Both the position numbers and the translations under genes were made by a program. Positions 23,598-33,250 of a stretch of DNA of 64,000 bases are shown one piece after another; the stretch's first letter is position 1; each line of letters starts with the position of its first letter. The DNA lies in contig FWWN02000700.1 in the NCBI GenBank assembly GCA_900175165.2, positions 1-64,000 on the forward strand, written 5' to 3'. The notes under the pieces are model-generated. The model saw only the letters and a program-made list of their open reading frames with translations, made no database searches and had not been told where the DNA came from. The stretch is from Rhizomucor pusillus (lineage: Eukaryota > Mucoromycota > Mucoromycetes > Mucorales > Lichtheimiaceae).

Positions 23598-24598
23598 TGC
23601 TAACTATTCGGCGCAATGAGCATTGACCATGTCAAATGTGTGTGCCCGTTCCCACAGTAACCCGTCCATCCGTCGAATTTATCATCCATCGTTACCGTAC
23701 TCTCCCCATCCGTCGTTTATCCACATTGCACTCTAGATATCTTGTTCGTTTACTTACCCGTGCGAGCGTATGAAGGAAGGAGCTTGCATGTGCATCGACG
23801 GCCAATGGCTATGCAACCAGGCCCCGGTTCCTTTTTTGGAAGGAGTGCCCTCTTCAACCCGCCATTGTCATCTCTGCTGTTATCATGCAGGCAGAGGTTG
23901 AATATTTAGGAAACAAGTAGCTTGTATAGATCAGGCAAGTTATTGTATCGTATGAACAGTCGCAAATGACACTTTGGTAGTCCTTGTATGAATATATTGT
24001 TTGATGAAACTCGGAAAGCTCTTTTCTTGTTCTTCCTGCACGATAAGAAATCTGCATACTACCAAGATATTGGTAAACTCTAAGGTAGAATCAACCAAAT
24101 CACTTGTGCAAAGTAATCACTGAGATAATGCTTCTGGCAATGGCAATGCCGTACTTATCATGACATGGGAAAATCACCTAATGTTTTGACAGACAGATGT
24201 AAATTCCTTCCTAACATGCATTTATCGGCTTTCATGTGCAGCTGCTAGCCAAACACGATCATGTCATGTCTTGGAGAATATGCAATAATACCAAGAACAG
24301 ATAAACGGAATAAATTATTTCGGATACGATACAGGATCCGCGTCTGGACTTGTTGAAGATGTTGGATGCACGTAATCGATGCATGAGTCTTCCTACCTCC
24401 CTCGCTTTCTCTGTTATCAGGCTTCACAAGATGCTGCCAAGCATGCGAAAGAAATGCCTATCTTTGGGGTTTCAGCGATCAGCAGTCGGGTGTTTCGAAA
24501 GATGTCGTCATAGCACGGGTTTGGATCAGAGGCTCCAACCAGCAAGAGAACTCTTAAGTACCTTCTTCTTCTTTCGATATCGAAATTACTTATTAAAT
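23598..24598. other. Intergenic, RPL34 promoter side
   Basis: About 1 kb between the starts of RPL34 (minus) and the NuiA-like gene (plus), so it carries both promoters. An open frame at 24350-24598 is continuous with the NuiA-like ORF, but its composition looks non-coding. The conserved domain starts well after 24599. Confidence 0.4.
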
Positions 24599-25123
24599 AT
24601 GGAAGGAGATCAAGCATACCTCGCGATGCTCAACAACAAAACCATAAACCCTCCACCGCGGGAGGAACAGCCTCAAGAAGAATCGCGTGCAAGCAAATTG
24701 GCAACGCCGTTCCCGGCACTGACGACAGCAGAGCAGAATGTCACGAGCGCTATCAAAGACGTATACCTGGTTTCCGAGTCTGATGAGCCTTTCGAGTGGA
24801 TCACCGCGCCTTGGACGAGTGACAAGCTGCCAACGGCGGCCGAGCTAACCGAGCTCGGACTTGTGGATAAAGCAAGTCTAGGGCGCATCCAGACGTCGAC
24901 GTTGGAGGAGTTTTTCAAAAAGAGAGTTGCAGCTGACGATCCTTATGGAATGGCAGACAAGTACCGGGTACTGTGGGACAGACTTTCAGACACCTTTGGA
25001 AAAGAATGCAGCAAAGTATATTTCATAGGCGAAACATCCATCACTGTGCTCATAGTGGGAATTATCACCGACGGCAACGACCGAGCCTTGGCTGGTCTCC
25101 GTAGCTTACTGGTGGAGACGTGA
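24599..25123 (+). CDS. Nuclease A inhibitor (NuiA)-like domain protein
   Basis: 174 residues from ATG 24599 (MEGDQAYLAML), apparently one exon. The first 50 residues are Pro/Glu-rich. From about residue 55 the sequence resembles the NuiA family, first known as the cyanobacterial inhibitor of the sugar-nonspecific nuclease NucA. Conserved points are LVSESDEPFEWI (family motif SESDyPFE), a helix FFKKRVAADDPYG, and the final strands KVYFIGETSITVLIVG...GLRSLLVET (family ending VGxIEIDVY-VG-T-DG--AGL-T--VET). Whether it inhibits a nuclease in this organism is unknown. The patchy distribution of the family suggests transfer from bacteria, an inference only. Base composition here is somewhat GC-richer than its flanks. 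Confidence 0.7.
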   Translation: MEGDQAYLAMLNNKTINPPPREEQPQEESRASKLATPFPALTTAEQNVTSAIKDVYLVSESDEPFEWITAPWTSDKLPTAAELTELGLVDKASLGRIQTSTLEEFFKKRVAADDPYGMADKYRVLWDRLSDTFGKECSKVYFIGETSITVLIVGIITDGNDRALAGLRSLLVET

Positions 25124-25931
25124 TGATGCTATTTGTAGAAAAAGAAAAAATACCATAATATTTCCTGTACTGCGTAATATATGTATCATAAAACCAACTT
25201 GCTGCTGCTGCTGCGAGGGAGTGTGCGATCTAATATCCTGCTTGCACTTGTCTCCTTTTTTTTTTCTGTCGCAGATCACTCACTCTCGCTCATTAGCTAG
25301 ACTGCTAGAGAAGCGCGCTATTTTTCTATGTTAGATTGGAGAAAAAAAACTTGTTCTTTCCGAATCTTGGAAGACTGACACAAGAGAGAATCTTTATCGG
25401 ATTGAATCGATGGCATGTTATACTTCTTTGCTATCTGTCGGTGCAGCATATAGCAGGATATATGAAGAATGTGGAAGAGGGCATTGCAGACTGGGTATTG
25501 ATTGTATCCATGAGACGTTGACTTGAGCGCCGTAAGCTCATTGTTTCACCGCCACGCGGTGTAACACAGCGTCCATAGCCTGCGGTTCTAGCAAAATTGG
25601 GTGGATTGTGAAAGCAAAGGGTATATATAATGGATATCCGACGATGAAGAGGTTGGTTTAAGGGTGTCAGGATGCTTGCAAAAGATGCACGATGCGATCA
25701 TTAAGTTACGGAAGAATAAGGTCAAGGTGCGCGGGAGAAAACGTCACCTCTGCTTATGAGCCAATCAGGCTCCTAGTCAATTTTTTTCATCTGCGCGGCC
25801 ACCATATAAGCTGTTACGTTTTCGCCTCTTTTTTTCCTTTCTCTTCTTCACTTCTTATAACAAACCTTTCGGTTTTCCCCAACTTCGCGTCTCAAACCGA
25901 TACTTTTCGTCATCCTCAACAACTTTTAATA
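25124..25931. other. Intergenic, promoter of the YABBY-like gene
   Basis: Contains a CCAAT box (25761-25765), a nearby ACGTCACC (CRE-like) element at about 25740 and a long pyrimidine tract (25828-25855) ahead of the ATG at 25932. This layout is common in highly expressed fungal genes. A 61-codon open frame at 25336-25521 has no recognisable similarity. Confidence 0.45.
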
Positions 25932-26515
25932 ATGGCCAAAGAGAAGACTACCAAGAAAACCCAGAGTGAGTATTATACCCTCTTTTTCCCATGTCTGGAA
26001 TCCCCTTGTGTTTATGACTTTAATGCTCACACCACGTACTTTTCCTTCTAGCCAAGAAGGTCTCCCCCTACAACAAATTCATGAAGGTAAGGTGTTTTCT
26101 TATTTTTGCAGAAGCAGACAAGAAAGAAAGAATTTTTCACTAACATATGACTTGTTTTCCCTTGTTTGTAGGAAGAACTTGCCAAGGTGAAGGCCGCTAA
26201 CCCCGGCATTGCTCACAAGGAGGCAAGTATATTATCTATCTACGCGTAATTTTTTTCATTCACTGCGTGGTCGCTTGATACACGCGTGCGCTTGCATGAG
26301 CACGTTTGAAAAAATTATAAGTTTTTTTCCGTGGCTGACTATTTTGCTGACGCGTTCATTTAATCCCCTTTTCCATATAGGCTTTCAAGAAGGCTGTAAG
26401 TAATTTGATTCGAAGCACCGCGTCGGTTCAGATAAGCTGATCAAATCATCCTTTTTAGGCCCAAAACTGGAGCACCTCCCCCGAGAACCCCAAACGCAAG
26501 ACTGCCGAGAAATAA
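25932..26515 (+). CDS. Small YABBY/HMG-like basic protein
   Basis: 63 residues from five exons: 25932-25965, 26052-26086, 26172-26222, 26381-26395 and 26459-26515. The core SPYNKFMKEELAKVKAANPG, then IAHKEAFKKAAQNW, closely follows the plant YABBY domain ([30 protein letters not shown]) and the wider HMG-box superfamily. Basic N- and C-termini (KEKTTKKTQTKK, PKRKTAEK) suggest a nuclear DNA-binding or chromatin role. Codon bias is strong (AAG, CCC, ACC), implying high expression. Two oddities: the third intron (26223-26380) begins GCAAGT, a GC-AG intron, and the exon after it is a 15-nt microexon encoding AFKKA. Function in fungi is not established. Confidence 0.88.
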
Positions 26516-27544
26516 GTTTGCAACCAATGGTCTCTTTGCTATCTTACCAACGACTACGTTTGGACTCCCTCTTTTCTCACCTTGTGCTGTAATTTCCCCC
26601 TTCCAACCTGCATGCCTGCATGCAATAAAACGGTTTGAAATAATTTTCTTACCGCTTTCACAATTGAGCTTTTTCTCTTTCTCTCTCGCTCTTCTTCCGT
26701 CTTTCTTCATTGAGGTCGTGACCTTACTTGTGCCACTCCAGAGCCAATCAAGGTCGCACTGGTCCTGCCGCGTGGGCAAACGGCTGCTATTTTTCCAGCC
26801 TGAACTCACAGCATATACTTCCAAAGCTCTAATCGACGCACGTATAAAAAGCGATCTGATCTCTCCTTCCTTTCCTTTTCATATACACAGAGAGCAGACC
26901 GGCCGCCCGTTGCCGTTTGCAAATGCAGGATGCCGGTTAGTTGGAATAATATCATTGGTTCCAGGCGACGGCGATCAAACAGTATTACAAAGGGAATGGG
27001 ATGTCTTACCAAAAATACCCTACTGCTCGTTTTTTCAGGCACAGCGTGCCAGATCGCAGCACTCATACACCTTCCCGACGAGACAAGAACTTTGTGGAAC
27101 TTGCTCGATCTGCACCTCGTTATCATGTTTTGCACTAACATATTCATTGATTCATTCATCGATTGGTGAAAGCACTGCTGCGGGTGCGTAAACAAACAAA
27201 GTTAAAACCTCCTTCTCTTTGTATACCCTAAATAAGCTCTCTTCAAGTTTGCAAACCGGACAGAAATCCGATCGTAAACATATGGACTGTTGATGGTGAT
27301 GATGATAATGATAGATCCAGCCCCGCATTTATTACCTACTGCTTGTGCAATGCAGCGGGCTCAAGGGCTATCCAAGCAATTGCTGTCTATACATATATTG
27401 TACATAAGCAGCAAAGGATAGTAATTGTCTCAGTCGGGAACACGACGGCGGTCTTAACTGCCCCAACAAATGGCAATACAACACACTCGTAAATAGTCGA
27501 ATACAATATTCTGGTTGGCTAATCTTTCAGATCCATAAATCTGC
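26516..27544. other. Start of a gene-poor region
   Basis: The 3' flank of the YABBY-like gene followed by sequence without a convincing gene. Open frames on both strands overlap one another between 26.4 and 27.2 kb and match no family. A CT-rich tract sits at 26670-26710. Confidence 0.4.
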
Positions 27545-27935
27545 ACGAGCTTCCAGAACAAGTTGTATAAGAGCAGTTAATATCTTTTGAATGATAAGAG
27601 AGAGAGAGATTGCGACGCTTGCACCGTTTAGTCTCTGGTGAGAAACAATCGTCATCGGGCAACACTCTCTTAAGGATAGCAATCATTTCGTTTTATACAT
27701 ATACCCGACAATTAGGTTGGCTAACATACAGATTGGTGGACTCAAAGTTAAATCTATTACATTTTCGACCTATAGCGTTGTATTCGTAAAAGAAGACGAG
27801 TTCCGTTTTGCGTGCGATCCTGGACGATACTAGATATAACTGATGACTGCTGCTGGAAGCTACTGCTGTTGTTGTTTATTGGCAATCTTCAAAACAGAAC
27901 TCCGTTTGTACCACCACCGTCCTCCATTCTTGTTC
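27545..27935. repeat. Diverged direct repeat, copy 1
   Basis: About 390 bp that align by eye with 29525-29935 in the same orientation, with many substitutions and small gaps. Shared landmarks are GGTGAGAAACA, AAGGATAGCAATCA, TTAGGTTGGCTAAC, CGTTGTATTCGTA and GTTGTTGTTT. On the minus strand the conserved part reads ELVFFYEYN...YVSQPNCRVYV, mirrored in copy 2. Gaps there are multiples of three. A 7-nt difference further 5' breaks the frame in this copy, so it is probably a decayed gene copy. Confidence 0.65.
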
Positions 27936-29524
27936 TAGATAACTTCATCGCATATAAGGCGTCATTGCCTATTTCTTTTGGGAAACCAAGCAGGATATTG
28001 CATCCAGTTTATTTAGTTCAGCTTAAGATACAAGTCAATCCATCTTTGAGCACCAAGTTAGCCAGGTAGGATACATTTATTCCAGGTCTAACCTTTTCGG
28101 TATACTACAGAAGCGCCCTGTCTATTCTTTAAAAGCTTGGAACAAATAGATAGCAGTCGCTCTCGGACAGGCAATAACTGCCCATGTAGTTGATCGGAAT
28201 GTAGTTTACAGCATATATGCGTGCTCTCAAATCGAAAATGTTTGTAAGAGATCCATCCATGCCTGTACGACGACAAAGAAGCAAGGTGGCCTCTTGTTCA
28301 ATTATTGCATATCGTAGGAGTGAGTACTTTTATATTTTAACTAGTCGATTGTCCGCATTCGTAAGCGCTTTGATCTCTCCGTCACGCCTTTTCCTACCTT
28401 TTCCTTTATCTTCTCTATTATGGAACTTGCTTCGGACAGACACATAGTGGTCGCTTTGCATTGGGCACACCAGACAATCATAAGCGGAATCGACCTCTTA
28501 TACTATGGTTACTTCGATAACAACGACCAAACGGAAACTGATATGCTTGGAAGAGTGTGGGGCTTTATCAAAGAGTGCTTTGACGCGTCGCAATATAACA
28601 GAAAAAGAAGAACGGGCTGTACTGTATCTCTCGCGATACAAAGTTGAACGCGACTACGGAATCTCGCAACTGCAGGGATGCTCTTGCAGTCGTTTGAGCA
28701 ATCAAACGGCTTTGATAGCTCATACAATTCATCCCTATTGCACCTATCAGAGGAGAAATGGCAAGTGCTGCTTCCTAGGGACAAAGGTGGATACGTTTTT
28801 ATTCATCTTTCCGAAGAGTTTGGCTGTGCTGAGGCGAGTCGGTTCGCCAGAACAAGGGCACCAAGGAAGTGAACGAGATGTCAATAAAGCGTCCGAGAAC
28901 GCCGAAAGATATGCTTTGCAAGCTATCTAAGCGCATCCACAAAAGATGTGGGACTTGATGACATTTGGCTTCATCACGACAGGTACTAAGTTCATTGCAA
29001 GTTTTGTTACAGTAAACTCGCGCTAATCTTATTTTACGTTCAGGTCTGAACCTCACAGTCATTTTCCTTGAAAGCCCTGCTTATTACTTCGCCCATCTTT
29101 CCCTCCTAGGGCCCCTTTACTATCCTGAATTCGAAGCATCCTTTGCTGCAAAAATCAGGGGTTTTATTACAATCGTCTGGCAGATCAAATCTCTTATGGG
29201 CACTAAACTGGATATGATTTGGGGATGAAGTTTTAATTCATTCCTTTACGCCGTCATTTGCAACAACATTCCTTACACTCTCAATCGCCGCGCAGAGGAA
29301 GAGAAAACGTCTTTGAAGTTTTGCCTCATCCTATCCACATCCTTCTAGTCATATCTGGATATATTGTAATATGCAACCATTCATCTTGTAAATTTACTTT
29401 TATACATCCTCAAGTTTAGGGATTATTCCATAAATTCAAAAAGGTCCACTTACTGCTGCCATGAACTTAAAAAATATTATTCATACATTTTTGATTCAAG
29501 CATCGGGAACTACGGCATGTCGAG
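27936..29524. other. Inter-repeat region with possible gene fragments
   Basis: Between the two direct repeats. A plus-strand frame at 28420-28647 (MELASDRHIVVALHW..., with TDMLGRVWGFIKECFD) resembles, from memory, proteins that occur in many copies in Mucorales genomes, but the frame breaks after about 60 codons. The overlapping frame 28505-28930 continues the open region. This looks like a degenerate repetitive gene. No complete gene could be built. Confidence 0.35.
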
Positions 29525-29935
29525 CTTCTAGAAGAAGCTTTATGTTGCTTGTATAAGAATTGGTCAACTATTTCTTTGAATGATAAAAGAGCGTGCAGTG
29601 TAGATCCTACGTTTGCATCGTTTGAAAATCCAATGATTGAAGCATTCTTGGTCTTGGTGAGAAACAGTTGTCGTCGAGCAACCCTCTCCTAAGGATAGCA
29701 ATCACTTCGTCTATACATATAGTCGACTATTAGGTTGGCTAACGTGCAGATCGGACTCAGAGTCAACTCTACTACATTCTATATCTACAACGTTGTATTC
29801 GTAGAATACGAGATCGCTCTGTTTGTGATCCTGAACGTCACGAGATAACTGATGGCTGTTGGAAGTGGTTGTTGTTGTTTGTTGGCAATTTTTAAAAGAC
29901 GAGAGAGGGATTCCATTTGTATCACCATGGCTTAT
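29525..29935. repeat. Diverged direct repeat, copy 2
   Basis: Partner of 27545-27935, about 2 kb downstream in the same orientation. It contains the 3' part of the minus-strand model ending at 29711 (DLVFYEYNVVDIEC...HVSQPNSRLYV). Conservation also continues beyond that stop, where both copies can be read as IAILKR/IAILRR...DDDCFSP/DDNCFSP, so the repeat is wider than one open frame. Confidence 0.65.
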
Positions 29936-30207
29936 GTTTGTCCCAGTGGTTGGCTGGGTGCTTAGCTTGGCCCCCGCGGGAAATTCCAAGTTATGGAATA
30001 GAATTTTTTGGCTGGGTAGCCTTATTGGGATATTTCTTGCGAGATGCTATTGGTGGTAAATTGAGAAGATTTAATGCGAATTGGAAGCAAAATACTTACC
30101 AGGTTGATCATACTTTTTGAATATGTGAAAGAATGATGACAAGAGAAAAACGATCTGCTATCATCGTCTTTCCTATACCGACACAAATTGAGACAGGCTA
30201 GGCCCAA
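29711..30207 (-). CDS. Hypothetical protein, possible gene family member in the repeat
   Basis: Tentative two-exon model. An upstream piece (about 30101-30207) reads to SKSMINL. A GTAAGT...CCAATAG intron follows, then HLARNIPIRLPSQKILFHNLEFPAGAKL continues in frame to the stop at 29711. An upstream open segment (30198-30425, FSEDRPKKQGYRYYLNW) may be an earlier exon. The C-terminal third is threonine- and serine-rich and then conserved with copy 1 of the repeat. No family is recognised, and no start codon is secure. It could equally be decayed transposon sequence. Confidence 0.3.
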
Positions 30208-31135
30208 TTCAGATAGTACCGATATCCCTGTTTTTTGGGACGATCTTCACTAAAGGTCGTTGTGGGCAATACCGCGAACGAGAATGTTGCAACTGGAACA
30301 GGATGGATCAACAACGTGTTTATTTCCCAAAAGTCTCGATTCAAAAGACATCGAATGGCCGACCATGTTGAGTTGTTTATTGTTTTCGCTGCAACGTCTA
30401 TACTTCCCATGATATCGATTTGCAAGACCTGCGTTGCATTGCTGTTCTCAACAGAGTATACTAACGTGCTTTACCATTGGAATAAAGTCCTAAATCTTCT
30501 GTTTGCAGAGACACAGGCAAGAGTTTGCTACTTGGAAGGAAGGTAATGCGGCCTGTCTTGTTAAATCCGCTCCTCCGAGATATCTGACGACATTCTTTCG
30601 TTTTTTGATGAGTCCTCTTGATACTTGACGCTTGCGACCAGAATAGAAAAGTCGAACTCAAAAACATGTATTATTTTTGTTGCTTGGGGCTTGCTTTACA
30701 CTTGCTAAATGGGCTGTTACTAAGATCTCCTCGGATTTCCTCCGACGATTTTACAATTACTCCCCAAAAGTTACCACTATCGCTTGATCTAATATACCGA
30801 TGATATCTAATCGACGGTAGATTGATCTATTTACTCCTCTACCTCCATTGTAGAATCTACCTATCCTTTTCACGCTTCTTGTCCGCTACTGTGCTAGCGA
30901 GAAGAATTGCTTGGTAAAAGCGACAACTGGGGGATCCAGATCATTCTGACCAGTAATTGATCCTTGTTGAAACCCTGTTTGCGAGCGCCCATGTACATAC
31001 CATGACTAGGTGAGCTCCAGCACCAGCGTCGTCAGTGATGATGTTTGTTATTGTCCCCTTCTTCATCATCCAAGGGAAAACCCAACGATCCCAAAAATGA
31101 AATTGCTAATTTTCTTCAGAGGATCATTTGAAGGG
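30208..31135. other. Gene-poor flank of the YDKK-repeat gene
   Basis: No convincing gene. A minus-strand open stretch at 30198-30425 may belong to the hypothetical model to its left. The right half is the promoter side of the YDKK-repeat gene. Confidence 0.4.
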
Positions 31136-31144
31136 TATAAATAA
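31136..31144 (+). promoter_or_regulatory. TATA box of the YDKK-repeat gene
   Basis: TATAAATAA lies 74 bp ahead of the ATG at 31218, a good distance for a fungal core promoter with a short leader. A perfect TATA box suits an inducible or strongly expressed gene. Confidence 0.6.
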
Positions 31145-31217
31145 GGCCCAAGTTTCGCTCTCGATGCTGCCATCTCAACAAAGCTTCTATTCTCAAGCCC
31201 CTCAAGGACTTTACAGA

Positions 31218-32804
31218 ATGCGCTTCTCTGTTGCTACTCTCTCCGCTGTCGCACTCGCTCTGCTCGCTACCTTGAACGCTGCTTCTCCTGTCGCCTTGCC
31301 TGGTGATGAGTACGGCGTCAAGAAGTACGATGGCAAGTACAAGGATGTTGGTGGCTACAAGAGCTACGGTCACAAGTACGATGACGGCAAGGCCTATGGC
31401 AAGAGCAAGCGTGATCTCCGAAAACGTGGCGAAGAAGGAGACAAGAAGGATGATGACAAGAAGGATGACTATAAGGATGATGACAAGAAGGATGACCACA
31501 AGGATGATGACAAGAAGGATGACCACAAGGATGGCGATTACAAGGATGACGACAAGAAGGATGACCACAAGGATGATGACAAGAAGGATGACCACAAGGA
31601 TGGTGATTACAAGGATTATGACAAGAAGGATGACTACAAGAAGTATGATGACAAGAAGTATGGCGATTACGACAAGGATGTGAAGAAGTACAAGGATTAC
31701 GATGAGTACGACCATGGCAAGAAGGACTATTACTACGACGTCTATGGCAAGTACTACGACTATGGCAAGTACTACGATTATGATGAATACTATGGCAAGA
31801 AGTACGACAACTATGGCAAATACTACGATCACGATGAATACTATGGCAAGAAGTACGACGACTATGACAAGAAGAAGTACGACAACTATGACAAGAAGTA
31901 CGACGACTATGACAAGAAGTATGACGACTATGACAAGAAGTACGACGACTATGACAAGAAGTACGACGACTATGACAAGAAGTACNNNNNNNNNNNNNNN
32001 NNNNNNNNNNNNNNNNNNNNNNNNNNNNNNNNNNNNNNNNNNNNNNNNNNNNNNNNNNNNNNNNNNNNNNNNNNNNNNNNNNNNNNNNNNNNNNNNNNNN
32101 NNNNNNNNNNNNNNNNNNNNNNNNNNNNNNNNNNNNNNNNNNNNNNNNNNNNNNNNNNNNNNNNNNNNNNNNNNNNNNNNNNNNNNNNNNNNNNNNNNNN
32201 NNNNNNNNNNNNNNNNNNNNNNNNNNNNNNNNNNNNNNNNNNNNNNNNNNNNNNNNNNNNNTATGACAAGAAGTACGACCACTATGACAAGAAGTACGAC
32301 GACTATGACAAGAAGTACGACCACGGTGACTACTATGGCAAGTACGATGATGGCTACAAGAAGGACAGTTTCAGCCGCCGAGACTACGACAAGGGCTACG
32401 ACTATGACAAGTACGGCAAAGGCTACGACTATGACAAGTACGGCAAGGGCTACGACTATGACAAGAAGGACTATGATGTCTACAAGACTCGTGAACTTGA
32501 AGCCTTCTCTGGTAACTTCAAGAATGGCAGAGGCTCTGTGGCTATTTACCATGATGGCAAAGGCAAGAAGATAGTGCAAGTCGCTGGCGAGTTTGGTCCG
32601 GGTTTCTTCAATCATGACTATGACAAGAAGTATGATGACTATGACAAGAAATACGATGACTATGACAAGAAGTACGATGACTATGACAAGAAATACGATG
32701 ACTATGACAAGAAGTACGATGACTATGACAAGAAGTACGACTACTATGACAAGAAGTACGATGACTATGGCAAGAAGTACGATGGCTATGACAATAAACA
32801 CTGA
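31218..32804 (+). CDS. Secreted Lys/Asp/Tyr repeat protein (YDKK repeats)
   Basis: MRFSVATLSAVALALLATLNAASPVA is a clear signal peptide, so the product enters the secretory pathway. Dibasic sites KSKR and LRKR near residue 65 are Kex2-like and would release a pro-segment. Next comes an acidic/basic block of KKDDHKDD and DYKDDDK units (31440-31680), then long arrays of a 7-residue KKYDDYD unit. Tyr-Gly variants (YGKYYDYD) occur at 31740-31860. A non-repetitive insert (32486-32610, ELEAFSGNFKNGRGSVAIYH) interrupts the arrays. It runs without introns to a stop at 32802-32804. An assembly gap of 276 Ns removes part of the array. The composition suggests a wall or surface-coat polyampholyte or metal/mineral-binding protein. 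No function can be assigned. Confidence 0.75.
   Translation: MRFSVATLSAVALALLATLNAASPVALPGDEYGVKKYDGKYKDVGGYKSYGHKYDDGKAYGKSKRDLRKRGEEGDKKDDDKKDDYKDDDKKDDHKDDDKKDDHKDGDYKDDDKKDDHKDDDKKDDHKDGDYKDYDKKDDYKKYDDKKYGDYDKDVKKYKDYDEYDHGKKDYYYDVYGKYYDYGKYYDYDEYYGKKYDNYGKYYDHDEYYGKKYDDYDKKKYDNYDKKYDDYDKKYDDYDKKYDDYDKKYDDYDKKYXXXXXXXXXXXXXXXXXXXXXXXXXXXXXXXXXXXXXXXXXXXXXXXXXXXXXXXXXXXXXXXXXXXXXXXXXXXXXXXXXXXXXXXXXXXXYDKKYDHYDKKYDDYDKKYDHGDYYGKYDDGYKKDSFSRRDYDKGYDYDKYGKGYDYDKYGKGYDYDKKDYDVYKTRELEAFSGNFKNGRGSVAIYHDGKGKKIVQVAGEFGPGFFNHDYDKKYDDYDKKYDDYDKKYDDYDKKYDDYDKKYDDYDKKYDYYDKKYDDYGKKYDGYDNKH
31986..32261. other. Assembly gap (276 N) inside the YDKK repeat array
   Basis: A run of N of 276 bases, exactly 92 codons, within nearly identical 21-nt units. 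The true repeat number is unknown, and the gap length is probably an estimate from read pairs. Confidence 0.98.
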
Positions 32805-33250
32805 CGGCAAGAAATAAATGGCAAGTTCCTCCCTTGCTTGCTCAAAAGTAGTACCGCTGTTGTAGTTGAATGTCACTGAAAGAATACATGAAACAATAAA
32901 GATTGAATGGGTGTTACATTGATATCCGTGTTAAATCAGGAAGGATGTAGAGATAGAGCGATGGGATTGTGCACGGGACATCATCTTTCCTTTTTAAGTT
33001 ACTAAATGGCCTACATTGGATAATCAAGACAAGCGTTTCCTCCATTTGCATTGTCGTCTGGAATCCTGTAAATAACGAGATTGATAGGTTAATTGATATC
33101 TCATTTCGTCACTTTATACATACATACACCAAAGCATCAATACTGGTTTCCAGCTTGACTTTTCCTCTTATCGAATCAATACTGTGAAGCCCGTGCGAGT
33201 TGAATTGCCGCCCTCTTTCTGTTATCGCGCACTCCCTTTTTCTACAAGCA
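32805..33250. other. Intergenic
   Basis: 3' flank of the YDKK-repeat gene (AATAAA-like signal at about 32894) and promoter of the sorting nexin gene. No other feature seen. Confidence 0.45.

Noticed and set aside
26441..27195. Several 80-175-codon frames on both strands after the YABBY-like gene
   Set aside because: They overlap one another, match no family and include the CT-rich flank. No splice-supported model emerged.
28505..29062. Candidate full gene between the repeats
   Set aside because: Frames break repeatedly, and only a short patch is faintly familiar. Listed as debris instead.
31440..31600. Possible cloning-vector or FLAG-tag contamination
   Set aside because: The units lack the fourth consecutive Asp of FLAG, vary in codons and grade into flanking YDKK repeats behind a native signal peptide.
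31840..32800. Possible CRISPR-like regular array
   Set aside because: Units are contiguous, coding and without unique spacers, in a eukaryotic genome.
31303..32817. Met/Thr/Arg-rich open frames in the second plus frame of the repeat array
   Set aside because: Shifted readings of the same repeat without start context or non-repeat domain.
31116..32876. 586-codon open frame on the minus strand rich in Val/Ile/Leu, looking like a membrane protein
   Set aside because: It is the antisense shadow of the YDKK codon array. The repeats contain no stop on any strand, and the plus strand has a signal peptide and TATA box.
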